Shown piece after piece: positions 1 to 8,133 of a DNA stretch of 64,000 nt. The DNA comes from an uncultured Lachnospira sp. (GTDB taxonomy: Bacteria; Bacillota; Clostridia; Lachnospirales; Lachnospiraceae): positions 1 through 64,000 of the forward strand of contig CAMHLZ010000006.1 of assembly GCA_946186125.1 (NCBI GenBank). Reading direction: 5' to 3'. Each line of letters starts with the position of its first letter. The first letter of the stretch is position 1. Position numbers and translations under genes: made by a program. The notes beneath the pieces are model-generated. The model was not told where the DNA came from, made no database searches, and saw only the letters and a list, made by a program, of their open reading frames with translations.

Positions 1-341
1 AAAAAAATATAGATAGTTCATATCAAGTATTTACTCCAGGTTATGAAAACAAAGATTTTAATGTTCTCGAAATTGATAATTTGAATAATGAATTAGAATT
101 ATTAAATAAAGAAAATTTTAAATTACTACAAAATAAATCTAAATTGCAGAAACAAAATAAAGAATATAATAAAATGATAAATTATATAAAAAATTATAAA
201 CTTACAAGTAATCAAATTAGTGATGATATTATAAGCAAACTTGAATTTTGTGAAAAAATAAGTTTAGTCGATCCTCATAGATGTAAAAATGAATTGAGTA
301 AAATTAAATCTACATTAAGTAATGTTTCACGTGAAACATAA
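1..341 (+). CDS. C-terminal part of an unrecognised coiled-coil protein (cut by window edge)
   Basis: The frame is open from the first bases to TAA at 339-341, so only the last ~113 codons are visible and the true start lies outside the window. The visible part is rich in Lys, Asn and Glu, with Leu/Ile spacing that suggests a coiled coil over the stretch coded by 81-200. No catalytic motif is recognised. Its final five residues (VSRET) are encoded by the first parS palindrome, so the partition site is embedded in the end of the gene. It precedes parA on the same strand with 191 bp between them. The family is unknown. Confidence 0.6.
   Translation, partial: KNIDSSYQVFTPGYENKDFNVLEIDNLNNELELLNKENFKLLQNKSKLQKQNKEYNKMINYIKNYKLTSNQISDDIISKLEFCEKISLVDPHRCKNELSKIKSTLSNVSRET
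323..338. promoter_or_regulatory. parS: parS site 1 (inside the end of the upstream gene)
   Basis: Perfect 16-bp palindrome TGTTTCACGTGAAACA, identical to the well-known bacterial parS consensus bound by ParB. It overlaps the last codons of the upstream reading frame. It is the first of three identical sites within 107 bp, just upstream of parA. Confidence 0.97.
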
Positions 342-370
342 ATTATGAATATATAGATTATAATTTGAAA

Positions 371-386
371 TGTTTCACGTGAAACA
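371..386. promoter_or_regulatory. parS: parS site 2
   Basis: Second perfect copy of TGTTTCACGTGAAACA. Its start is 48 bp after that of site 1, in the non-coding gap before parA. Confidence 0.97.
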
Positions 387-413
387 TAAATTGTAAATAT
401 TATATAAAAGTAA

Positions 414-429
414 TGTTTCACGTGAAACA
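414..429. promoter_or_regulatory. parS: parS site 3
   Basis: Third perfect copy of TGTTTCACGTGAAACA. Its start is 43 bp after that of site 2 and about 30 bp upstream of the likely parA -35 box. ParB loading here could reach the promoter; that last point is inference. Confidence 0.97.
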
Positions 430-457
430 TTATACGCTAAAATTTTTTATAAAACTG

Positions 458-486
458 TTTTACGTTGATAAATAAAGTGGTATAAT
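458..486 (+). promoter_or_regulatory. likely promoter of parA-parB
   Basis: A perfect -10 TATAAT at 481-486 is preceded, 17 bp upstream, by TTTTAC at 458-463 as a weak -35. It lies between parS site 3 and the parA start at 533. Confidence 0.55.
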
Positions 487-532
487 TAAAAATGCTACTG
501 ATGTTTAAGTAATGAAGAAAGGATACATATAT

Positions 533-1345
533 ATGAGCAGGGTTATAGCAATAGCAAACCAAAAGGGTGGTGTTGGTAAGACTACAACTTCAACAAATTT
601 GTCAGCATGTCTGGCTGAAGTTGGCAAAAAGGTATTAGTTGTAGATATTGATCCACAGGGAAATGCTACCAGTGGATTAGGAATTGAAAAAAATGAAGTA
701 GATGATACTTTGTACGAATTATTTACCGGCAAATGCAAATTTGAAGAATGTTTGATTAAAAATGTATTGGATAATCTTGATGTATTACCATCAAACGTTA
801 ATTTATCAGGAGTAGAAATTGAATTACTTGGTAAGGATAGAAGTCAGTATATTTTGAAGGATAATATTAATAAAATTAGAGATGAATATGATTATATAAT
901 TATAGATTGTCCGCCTTCTTTAAATATTTTAACTGTAAATGCATTAGCAACCGCTGATTCGGTACTTGTTCCTATACAGTGTGAATATTACGCATTGGAA
1001 GGTTTATCACAGTTGATATACACAATAAATCTGGTAAAGAAAAGATTAAATTCTGCTCTGACTATGGAGGGAGTAGTATTTACTATGTATGATGCAAGAA
1101 CAAATCTTTCTCTTGAAGTAGTGGAAAATGTTAAGAAAAATCTTAAACAGAATATATATAAGACAATTATTCCGAGAAATATAAAACTTGCAGAGGCACC
1201 CAGCAGAGGACTGCCTATTATTTTGTATGACAGTAAATCAGCAGGTGCAGAGAGTTATAGATTGTTAGCATTGGAAGTAATTAATCATAATGAGGATACA
1301 GAGAATATTGAACAGCCAATTAAGAAAAGAAAGGAAAGGAAATAG
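533..1345 (+). CDS. parA: chromosome partitioning ATPase ParA/Soj
   Basis: A deviant Walker-type ATPase that works with ParB and parS in origin segregation and control of initiation. The protein (270 aa from this start) opens with the typical N-terminal strand followed directly by the deviant Walker A motif KGGVGKTTT near residues 11-19, then DIDPQGN (A' motif) and IIIDCPPS (Walker B) near residue 125. Start chosen at 533: an ATG 21 bp upstream (512) is in frame, but AAGAAAGGA at 515-523 is well placed as the ribosome site for 533. The parB start follows 5 bp after the stop, with its ribosome site inside the end of parA, so the two genes are translationally close. Full length for the family, no odd features. 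Confidence 0.97.
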   Translation: MSRVIAIANQKGGVGKTTTSTNLSACLAEVGKKVLVVDIDPQGNATSGLGIEKNEVDDTLYELFTGKCKFEECLIKNVLDNLDVLPSNVNLSGVEIELLGKDRSQYILKDNINKIRDEYDYIIIDCPPSLNILTVNALATADSVLVPIQCEYYALEGLSQLIYTINLVKKRLNSALTMEGVVFTMYDARTNLSLEVVENVKKNLKQNIYKTIIPRNIKLAEAPSRGLPIILYDSKSAGAESYRLLALEVINHNEDTENIEQPIKKRKERK

Positions 1346-1350
1346 AAATA

Positions 1351-2232
1351 ATGGCAGGAAAGAAGACTGGATTGGGTAAGGGACTTGATTCTTTAATACC
1401 AATGAATGTTATGGAAGAAATAGATGATAAAAAAATAAAAGATATTAGTCAATCAGGTGAGACAATTGTAAAATTATCGCAAATTGAACCAAATGCCAAT
1501 CAGCCACGTAAAAATTTTAATGAAGATGCATTACAGGAATTAGCTGATTCAATAAAACAGTTTGGTATTATTCAGCCGTTGGTTGTACAAAAAAAAGGCA
1601 GAAGATATGAAATAATAGCAGGAGAAAGAAGATGGAGAGCTGCAAGAATTGCAGGTATAAAAGAAGTTCCTGTTATCATTAAAGATTATAATGACCAGCA
1701 GGTAATGGAAATAGCTTTAATAGAAAACATACAAAGAGAAGATTTGAATCCTATAGAAGAAGCACAGGCATATAAAAGACTTTTAGATGAATATAACCTA
1801 AAACAGGATGAAGTAGCTGAAAAAGTATCTAAAAGCAGAACGGCAGTAACAAATTCAATGAGATTATTAAAACTATCTCCAAAGGTACAGGAGATGGTAG
1901 TTGACGAGAGAATAACAAGCGGACACGCAAGGGCGCTTTTATCGATAGAAGATGATGAAATTCAATATGATACTGCAGTAAAAGTAATGGATGAAAAATT
2001 AAGTGTAAGGGAAACGGAAAGCCTCGTAAAAAGAATTAATAATCCAAAGCCTGCAAAAAAACAGGAAATAGTAAACAAAGCAATCTATGAAGAAATAGAA
2101 ACAAAAATCAAAGATGCAATTGGTACAAAAGTTAAACTTACTCCTAAGACAAATGGTAAGGGCAAATTGGAAATAGATTATTTTTCGAATGACGAATTAG
2201 AGAGAATTACGGAAATACTTACCAGACAATAG
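1351..2232 (+). CDS. parB: chromosome partitioning protein ParB/Spo0J
   Basis: DNA-binding CTPase-type partition protein that loads at parS and spreads as a clamp. Visible parts: an N-terminal ParB domain with the CTP-binding segment containing GERRWRAA near residues 91-98, a central HTH (LKQDEVAEKVSKSRTAVTN) that reads parS, and a C-terminal dimerisation region. Length 293 aa is normal. It is in an operon with parA, and three perfect parS sites lie 0.9-1.0 kb upstream. It is the ParB/Spo0J type: the nearby sites are parS, and no Noc-type site (TATTTCCCGGGAAATA) was noticed. Confidence 0.97.
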   Translation: MAGKKTGLGKGLDSLIPMNVMEEIDDKKIKDISQSGETIVKLSQIEPNANQPRKNFNEDALQELADSIKQFGIIQPLVVQKKGRRYEIIAGERRWRAARIAGIKEVPVIIKDYNDQQVMEIALIENIQREDLNPIEEAQAYKRLLDEYNLKQDEVAEKVSKSRTAVTNSMRLLKLSPKVQEMVVDERITSGHARALLSIEDDEIQYDTAVKVMDEKLSVRETESLVKRINNPKPAKKQEIVNKAIYEEIETKIKDAIGTKVKLTPKTNGKGKLEIDYFSNDELERITEILTRQ

Positions 2233-2309
2233 TGTGAGTTTTATACGTGAATGAATAAAAATAAAATCATTAAATATAATAAAACAATAGGTGTGAATGA
2301 GAGAAAAAT

Positions 2310-2843
2310 ATGATGGATAGCAAGATATTAAATATGTTGGGTATTAATATAGATCCTTTTTTCTATATTATAGGTTTATTAGTCATATGTATCGTGATAT
2401 TGATATTTGATATAGTTACGAGACATAAAATAAAAGTATTAAATCAGAAATATGAAAAATTCCTAAGTGGAAAAGATGGGGAGAGTCTTGAAAAGACAAT
2501 TCTGGACAGATTTGAACAGGTAGATAAATTAATGAAGGTAAGCACAGTACATCAGAAAAAGATTGAAGATTTACAGGAAAATATATTAAAAGCATATCAG
2601 AAGGTGGGAATAGTAAAATATGATGCCTTTAGCGAGATGGGTGGAAAATTAAGTTTTGCGCTTGCTATGTTAGATAAAGAAAACACAGGATATGTAATAA
2701 ATGCTATGCATAGCAGAGAAGGCTGCTATACATATATAAAAGAAATCATTAAAGGGGAGTCATATATATTATTAGGAAATGAAGAAAAACAGGCCGTTGA
2801 TATGGCTATTAATACAGATAATTATATGGAACAGAAAGATTAA
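2310..2843 (+). CDS. DUF4446 family protein
   Basis: 177-aa protein with one N-terminal membrane helix (residues ~15-37) followed by a charged, helical segment and a C-terminal domain containing AYQKVGIVKYDAF and GGKLSFALAMLD, the hallmark of DUF4446. These genes commonly follow parAB in Clostridia; the biochemical role is unknown. Start ATG 2310 follows GAGAGAAA. Its stop overlaps the stop of the convergent birA by 4 bp. Identification is from the conserved central motif and the neighbourhood. Confidence 0.85.
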   Translation: MMDSKILNMLGINIDPFFYIIGLLVICIVILIFDIVTRHKIKVLNQKYEKFLSGKDGESLEKTILDRFEQVDKLMKVSTVHQKKIEDLQENILKAYQKVGIVKYDAFSEMGGKLSFALAMLDKENTGYVINAMHSREGCYTYIKEIIKGESYILLGNEEKQAVDMAINTDNYMEQKD

Positions 2844-3793
2844 AAATCAATTATTGTGACTTCACCGGATGTAAGAGTTGATATACCATCAATACCTGAT
2901 ACTATGAGATTGCCATGGTCGTTTATATCAATTACTTTACCGGTGTAAGTCACATTATTTATATTGTAAGAAATATCTTTATTAATCATTATTGAGTAAT
3001 TTTTATAATCTGAAATAAAAGAAGTATCAGGAAGTCTGTGGTAAAGTTTATAAAAATTAGAAATTATACAGCCAATTAATTCACTTTTAGATATATTTGA
3101 ATTGAGTGAACCGGCTTTCTTTGCTAAATCATGAGGAAAATTTTTTGTAGAAATATTGATTCCAATTCCTATAATGAGATAATCAAAACTATTAGTTTCA
3201 AAATCAATAGAAGCTTCCGTGAGAATTCCCGCAACTTTTTTATTATTAATATAAATATCGTTAACCCATTTGATTCCGGGTGCTTTTGATGTAAGCATAC
3301 GAATAGAATCACATACTGCAACAGCAGTCAGTGAAGTAAAAACTGAAGAATTATCAAATTTAAGATCCGGTTTAATAAGTAAACTAAAATACACTCCGGT
3401 TTTTGAAGGAGAGTAAAAATTACGACCAAACCTACCCCTGCCTGCGGATTGTTCATCGGCAATAAGCAGAGTATTGAAAGGTATTGAATTGTAATATAAT
3501 TTTTTCAAATCAGTATTTGTGGAATCAACGGATGATTTATAAATAATATTTATGTTTTCCTGCAAATTTTCAAAAAAACGTGAAATAACATTTAAGTCAA
3601 TAGCATCGTCAAGAGATAACAATCTGTAGCCCTTATTTGAAACGGAATCTATATTATAACCATCGTTTTGAAGCGATTTTATAGCTTTCCATATTGCGTT
3701 TCTTGACACACAAAACTCATCAGCAAGCAGCTGACCAGAAATATATTGATTGTTTGATTTTAATATATTAAGTACTTTTGTTTTTAAATTCAT
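2840..3793 (-). CDS. birA: biotin operon repressor / biotin-[acetyl-CoA-carboxylase] ligase BirA
   Basis: Attaches biotin to carboxylase carrier domains and, through its N-terminal winged helix, can repress biotin genes. The N-terminus (ISGQLLADEFCVSRNAIWKAI) is an HTH_11 domain. The catalytic core carries SVDSTNTDLK, the biotinyl-AMP loop ADEQSAGRGRFGR and GIKWVNDIY, followed by a C-terminal SH3-like BPL_C domain. Start set at 3793 (ATG AAT TTA), preceded on the minus strand by AGAAAGG; an in-frame start at 3862 would add an unlikely 23-residue extension. 317 aa is normal for two-domain BirA. No biotin gene is in view, so its operator is elsewhere or absent. Confidence 0.94.
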   Translation of the reverse strand: MNLKTKVLNILKSNNQYISGQLLADEFCVSRNAIWKAIKSLQNDGYNIDSVSNKGYRLLSLDDAIDLNVISRFFENLQENINIIYKSSVDSTNTDLKKLYYNSIPFNTLLIADEQSAGRGRFGRNFYSPSKTGVYFSLLIKPDLKFDNSSVFTSLTAVAVCDSIRMLTSKAPGIKWVNDIYINNKKVAGILTEASIDFETNSFDYLIIGIGINISTKNFPHDLAKKAGSLNSNISKSELIGCIISNFYKLYHRLPDTSFISDYKNYSIMINKDISYNINNVTYTGKVIDINDHGNLIVSGIDGISTLTSGEVTIIDF

Positions 3794-3927
3794 AAAAAAA
3801 TATAGACCTTTCTTAATGAGAATATTCACTACAATATTAACATAGTAATGAATTTGTTGCAAATTATAAATCTGTATTATATAATAATCCTTAGCACATG
3901 GAGATTATATTGGAAAGGAATCAAAGG

Positions 3928-4803
3928 ATGCACAGCTATCTTAGACCAATAGGTTTTAGTAGATATATTAATAAAATCAGAGTAAATGATATTATAAAAA
4001 AAGTAATGGAAAAGCCTGATTATAAATCAGAATTAATGGTTACAACAGAAGAAACCATATTTGAATTTAGAAAAGATTTTTGCAAAGACATGGGTATTGC
4101 TGTTCATGGTATAGTTAATGAAAAACAGGAATATGAGATTGAATATTATTTTCCTTATTATGTTGGAAATAATATAATTATTGCAGAAGATCTGGCGATG
4201 GAAAAAAACGTATCAAGTTCATCATATTATGGTATGACAGAAGATTTCAGGGTAGGGGTTTCACTGATATTTTATGTAGTTAATTGTCTTGGTTATGTAG
4301 ATAGATGTATTCAGGGTATGGGTATGCCAAGATACACACCTGTATCGTATAGTGCTCTAGCAATCAGTGGAAAAATTTTATTGCCGGTTAAAAAAACTAG
4401 GGAAGATATCCAGAGAAATAAGTCTGCATTGAAAAATAGAAATAAACTTATTTCTGCGGCAAAACGAGGTGATGAAAAAGCAATGGAGTCTTTGACTGTA
4501 TCGGAACTTGATACGTATACAAAGATAACGGGAAGAATTTTAAAAGAAGATGTGTATTCTATAGTGGATTCAACATTTATGCCATATGGGGTATCGTGTG
4601 ACAGATATTCTATTTTGGGTACGATATTATTTATTGAAATGGATAGAAATATTATTACAAATGAGGAAATATACAAATTAACAATTGAATGTAATGATCT
4701 AAGATTTAATCTTGCAATCAATAAGGCAGATTTAGTTGGAGTGCCGGAAATTGGAAGAAGATTTAAGGGAATAATATGGTTACAGGGTATGGTTGGATTT
4801 TAA
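3928..4803 (+). CDS. DUF3881 family protein
   Basis: 291-aa soluble protein starting MHSYLRPIGFS, the typical opening of DUF3881, a family of unknown function found mainly in Lachnospiraceae. Start 3928 rather than the in-frame 3898, because GGAAAGG at 3912-3918 is spaced correctly and the N-terminus then matches the family. No transmembrane or catalytic motif is seen. It is divergent from birA, so the 134-bp gap 3794-3927 holds both promoters. It is followed by tRNA-Arg. Confidence 0.8.
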   Translation: MHSYLRPIGFSRYINKIRVNDIIKKVMEKPDYKSELMVTTEETIFEFRKDFCKDMGIAVHGIVNEKQEYEIEYYFPYYVGNNIIIAEDLAMEKNVSSSSYYGMTEDFRVGVSLIFYVVNCLGYVDRCIQGMGMPRYTPVSYSALAISGKILLPVKKTREDIQRNKSALKNRNKLISAAKRGDEKAMESLTVSELDTYTKITGRILKEDVYSIVDSTFMPYGVSCDRYSILGTILFIEMDRNIITNEEIYKLTIECNDLRFNLAINKADLVGVPEIGRRFKGIIWLQGMVGF

Positions 4804-4873
4804 ATGATGTTTATTGACGTCATGATACTTTTTTGATATAATAATTTAGTACTTGTTGAAAAAAATAGTATGT

Positions 4874-4947
4874 GTCTCAGTACCTCAGTAGGATAGAGGG
4901 TTCGCCTCCTAAGCGAAACGTCGCAGGTTCGATTCCTGTCTGGGACG
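4874..4947 (+). tRNA. tRNA-Arg (anticodon CCT)
   Basis: Complete cloverleaf. Acceptor GTCTCAG pairs with CTGGGAC (one G-T), the D arm is CCTC/GAGG, the anticodon stem TTCGC/GCGAA encloses the loop CTCCTAA with anticodon CCT (reads AGG), and the T arm is GCAGG-TTCGATT-CCTGT. G at 4947 is the discriminator. CCA is not encoded. AGA/AGG codons are heavily used in this AT-rich genome, consistent with need for this tRNA. Confidence 0.96.
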
Positions 4948-4950
4948 TTG

Positions 4951-4998
4951 TAAAACGAGGTGAAAACTTTTAAGAGTTTTCACCTCGTTTTAATACTA
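4951..4998 (+). terminator. terminator of tRNA-Arg
   Basis: Perfect 18-bp stem (4951-4968 with 4975-4992) and a 6-nt loop, starting 4 bp after the tRNA. The stem ends AAAA/TTTT, so it can act as an intrinsic terminator, possibly in both directions. Confidence 0.88.
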
Positions 4999-5117
4999 TC
5001 GGAGTTCATGACTCCGACAGTGATAAGCGCTCTGCGAGGATGAGCAGAATTTGCATAGGAGCAATGTCAGCAAAGCTGACGCAAATTCCGCACCAAGTCT
5101 TGTGGGGTGAGACTTGA
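4999..5117. other. structured intergenic segment with three hairpins
   Basis: Non-coding and richer in G+C than its surroundings. It holds hairpin TCGGAGT/ACTCCGA (5000-5018), a nested structure in which GAATTTGC (5048) pairs with GCAAATTC and encloses GTCAGC-AAA-GCTGAC, and CAAGTCT/AGACTTG (5095-5117). It lies between the tRNA terminator and an exonuclease gene. It could be a repeat element or a structured leader RNA. Not recognised. Confidence 0.45.
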
Positions 5118-5155
5118 ATTGTATAATAGAAAATTATATATGTGAGTTGGGAAAA

Positions 5156-6073
5156 ATGAATTATATAGTATTTGACCTTGAGTGGAATCAGGGGATGAAT
5201 GAAGAAATAGAAGATGATTTAAAATTTGAAATAATAGAGCTGGCTGCAATAAAATTAAATGCTGATTTGGATATCATAGATGAATTCAGACAGGTTGTAA
5301 GACCTGTAATATATAAAAAACTACATCCTATCATAAAAGATTTGACCGGTTTTAGTGAAAAAGAATTAAAAAAAGGGATATCATTTGAAGAATGTATAAG
5401 CAAATTTTTGGAATGGATTGGAACTGAAGAATATAGATTTTGCACATGGGCAACACAGGATTTATACGAATTACAGAAAAATATGAATCATTACGGAATG
5501 AATCTGGTAAAAAAACCTCCTCTGTATTATTATGACATTCAAAAATTGTTCAGCATTATGTGTGAGAATGGTAAAGACAGAAGGTCGTTAAAATATGCTG
5601 TTGATTTTTTGAAAATTGATAAGGAAGTACCTTTTCACAGAGCATATGGAGACGCGTATTACACAGCACTTGTGATGAAGGAGATTGAATTTGAAAAAGT
5701 AAAGAGTAACTTTTCTATTGATACTTATCTGATTCCTAAAAATAAAGATGAAGAAATATATGTAAAATTTGACAGATATGATAAATTTATCTCTATGGGA
5801 TATGAAAACAGAGAAAAACTAATGGGGCAAAGATACATAAGACGTATGTATTGTAATTTGTGTAACAGAAGGTTATGGACTAAGTTAGACTGGTTTTCAG
5901 ATGGAATGAGATCGTATTATTATCTGGGAAAATGTAGAAAACATGGATATATTAAAGGAAAAATCAGAATTAGAAAAAATCATTCCAATAAAATATTTGC
6001 AATTAAAACAATTAAGAATATTGGACAAAATGAAGTTGAAGAGATAAAAATCAAAAAAAATAATAAAAAATGA
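5156..6073 (+). CDS. DEDDh-type 3'-5' exonuclease (RNase T / DNA polymerase III epsilon family)
   Basis: The N-terminal exonuclease domain has all acidic motifs: FDLEW near residue 7 (Exo I), ATQDLYEL near 103 (Exo II) and HRAYGDA near 164 (Exo III, H-x4-D, hence DEDDh). The last ~110 residues form a basic tail with two Cys pairs (CNLCNRR and GKCRKHG) that could bind metal or nucleic acid. The ATG at 5156 puts the Exo I motif right at the N-terminus; a TTG at 5114 is possible but less likely. Substrate, RNA or DNA, cannot be told from sequence. It ends on a terminator shared with the convergent carboxypeptidase gene. Confidence 0.85.
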   Translation: MNYIVFDLEWNQGMNEEIEDDLKFEIIELAAIKLNADLDIIDEFRQVVRPVIYKKLHPIIKDLTGFSEKELKKGISFEECISKFLEWIGTEEYRFCTWATQDLYELQKNMNHYGMNLVKKPPLYYYDIQKLFSIMCENGKDRRSLKYAVDFLKIDKEVPFHRAYGDAYYTALVMKEIEFEKVKSNFSIDTYLIPKNKDEEIYVKFDRYDKFISMGYENREKLMGQRYIRRMYCNLCNRRLWTKLDWFSDGMRSYYYLGKCRKHGYIKGKIRIRKNHSNKIFAIKTIKNIGQNEVEEIKIKKNNKK

Positions 6074-6137
6074 AAACTGTTCGGAGTAAACCGACAAAAT
6101 GAATTGTATTTTGACCGGTTCTGCTCTGAACAGTTTT
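6073..6137. terminator. shared terminator between convergent genes
   Basis: Long imperfect hairpin: AAAACTGTTCGGAG pairs with CTCTGAACAGTTTT, with a second stem inside. A-tract on one side and T-tract on the other, so it can serve both the exonuclease gene (+) and the carboxypeptidase gene (-). Confidence 0.8.
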
Positions 6138-6141
6138 TGTA

Positions 6142-7479
6142 TTATCTCATTCTTCGACGTGTATGTTTTTTATTTTTATAAATAATAAAAAGTATAAGGA
6201 CAAGTATAAGAATCAGTGTAACAGTAATTAGAATAAAAATAAATAAATTATCAAAGTTAGTAGTATTTTCTTTAGTAATATTATTTTTATTTAAATGAGC
6301 GACTGAGGGACCTAATTTAAATGAAGCCTTATTAGCTGTACACAGTTTTATAAATGTATTCCCTACCGGGTTGCCGTTATAAGTATAATTAAGAGATATT
6401 CCCTTAGGAGATATCTTCTTTTCTAAAGTAACATCATCATAATTTACATTATTTGGAACTATTATATGTGCATTTTTATCAATTGATAATACAGTATCAC
6501 ATTTTGTATACTGTTTTTCATTTTCGGCTATATTTATTTTTTTAAAGTTATTGAATCCATAATCAAGGAGTATACGAGTATCCTTATACACATTTTCTGC
6601 GTTAGATTTCATAACAACACTTATAAGTGTAATCCCGTCTTTCTTTGCAAATGTAACCAGAGTATTACCGGATTGGTCGACGTAACCTGTTTTACCACCT
6701 AGTATTCCTTCATAATAATTGACATTTTCCGGATAAAGCATTTTGTGCCTGTTATTAAAATGTCTGCTTTCCGCTGTGATATTAGTAGGCGGAATAGTAT
6801 AAGTTAAGTCTTTTTCTATATTAAGGAATGTCGGGTTAGATGCAGCAGCTCTTGTAATCATAGCCATGTCATAACATGTAGTGTAATGATTCTCATTAAA
6901 TAGTCCGCTGGGATTCATGAAATGAGTATTAAGAGCACCTGCTTTCTTTGCACGTTCATTCATCATATCTGCGAATACTTCTATAGCTACATCATATTCG
7001 TCATAAGATTCACCTGATGCATTTAATGCGTCTATTTTTTTCTTAAAAGCATCTGTTTTTTTGGCTACGGTCTCTCCACTTTCGTTAGCACATTCATTTG
7101 CTGAAGCAAGCATTACGCCATGGAGCAGGTTGATAACGGAAATCTGTTCACCTTCCTGCATTCCGATATGTGCGTCCCCATATTGGAGGCTATATACTGC
7201 TTTGTGTGAAAAAGTTACCATTTCATCGAGTTTACAATTCTCGATTGTAAGTAGTGTAGTCAAAATTTTAGTGATACTTGCAGGGTACATCTGTCTGTTC
7301 ATATCTTTGTTATATATAACAGTTCCGGTATCAAGTTCAACTACAACACCGGTTTCGGCAAATATCTCCGGACATTCAGGATAACCGGAAATCATGTTGC
7401 CTGCTTTTACCGTAACGGGGGTTAAAATATAGCATAAAAGTATTGCTATACACAGTGTAAAATATTTTAAATTGTTCAT
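6142..7479 (-). CDS. D-alanyl-D-alanine carboxypeptidase (peptidase S11, DacF-like)
   Basis: Trims the terminal D-Ala of peptidoglycan stem peptides outside the membrane. A signal peptide (residues 1-26, ending near VKAG) is followed by the three penicillin-binding motifs: SITK (nucleophile Ser, within PASITKILTT), SAN (SANECAN) and KTG (GGKTGYV). The C-terminus has a single membrane helix and an Arg-rich tail (KKHTRRRMR), so the enzyme is anchored at both ends or by its tail. 445 aa is normal. It starts 12 bp downstream of the last V-ATPase gene and may be read through from that operon. Confidence 0.93.
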   Translation of the reverse strand: MNNLKYFTLCIAILLCYILTPVTVKAGNMISGYPECPEIFAETGVVVELDTGTVIYNKDMNRQMYPASITKILTTLLTIENCKLDEMVTFSHKAVYSLQYGDAHIGMQEGEQISVINLLHGVMLASANECANESGETVAKKTDAFKKKIDALNASGESYDEYDVAIEVFADMMNERAKKAGALNTHFMNPSGLFNENHYTTCYDMAMITRAAASNPTFLNIEKDLTYTIPPTNITAESRHFNNRHKMLYPENVNYYEGILGGKTGYVDQSGNTLVTFAKKDGITLISVVMKSNAENVYKDTRILLDYGFNNFKKINIAENEKQYTKCDTVLSIDKNAHIIVPNNVNYDDVTLEKKISPKGISLNYTYNGNPVGNTFIKLCTANKASFKLGPSVAHLNKNNITKENTTNFDNLFIFILITVTLILILVLILFIIYKNKKHTRRRMR

Positions 7480-7491
7480 TATTAATCCTCA

Positions 7492-8118
7492 TCAGTGTTT
7501 TTTTTCTTTTCTGCGTTTAATTACTTTTAATCTTGTAAATTCTTCACGTTCCTTTTCTTCAAGAAATTCTGAGATAGATTTTACCAGTTTTTCATAGTTA
7601 GGAATCGTAATGTTTTGCAAAGCATTAGCACGTTTTTGTGTTTTCTTTATGTTATATGCAAGTCGGTACGCAGAGTTTTCTACCATTGATAATTTAATGG
7701 TAAGAAGTTTAACCTTTTCAAAATTTCGTTTAGCTTCATCTAATGATTCAGTAGTGTTATAAAATGCATAAGCAGGCATGCCGCTTCCTGAATCATCATA
7801 TTCAACTAAGGGAATTTCTGTCCCCATAATACTTCGCGTTTTAATATTTATGGAATCTTCTATAGGTATGGCATCTGAAAATGCATTCACCTCATTTATA
7901 CCCATCTCAACGTTGGCTTTTTGCAAAGCTTTATAGGCAGCCGTAAAGGTGGAATCTATTTCACTTTGAATATTTTTTGCCTGGTCAATAAGGGACATAA
8001 GTTCTCTGATAAGAATATTTCTCTTTTTATCCATTAATTCATATCCCTGTCTGGCGAGAGTAAGTGAATTTTTTGCCTGTATTAAATTACCTTTGGTAGG
8101 AAAAGCTTTCAAATCCAT
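7492..8118 (-). CDS. ntpD: V-type ATPase subunit D
   Basis: Central stalk subunit that couples the A3B3 head to the membrane rotor. 208 aa, almost entirely long helices, with the family start FPTKGNLIQAKNSLTLARQGYELMDKKR and the C-terminal ANALQNITIPNYEK. Last gene of the V-ATPase operon, 15 bp after subunit B. Confidence 0.95.
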   Translation of the reverse strand: MDLKAFPTKGNLIQAKNSLTLARQGYELMDKKRNILIRELMSLIDQAKNIQSEIDSTFTAAYKALQKANVEMGINEVNAFSDAIPIEDSINIKTRSIMGTEIPLVEYDDSGSGMPAYAFYNTTESLDEAKRNFEKVKLLTIKLSMVENSAYRLAYNIKKTQKRANALQNITIPNYEKLVKSISEFLEEKEREEFTRLKVIKRRKEKKH

Positions 8119-8133
8119 TGAATCATTCTCCTT

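Noticed and set aside
1..341. Start of the first gene at TTG 81
   Set aside because: The frame is open to the window edge and the upstream residues look coding, so position 81 is an internal codon.
4803..4830. TGACGTCA palindrome after DUF3881 as a regulator site
   Set aside because: Single 8-bp palindrome in AT-rich intergenic DNA; the same core occurs in a terminator stem at 31770, so chance is sufficient.
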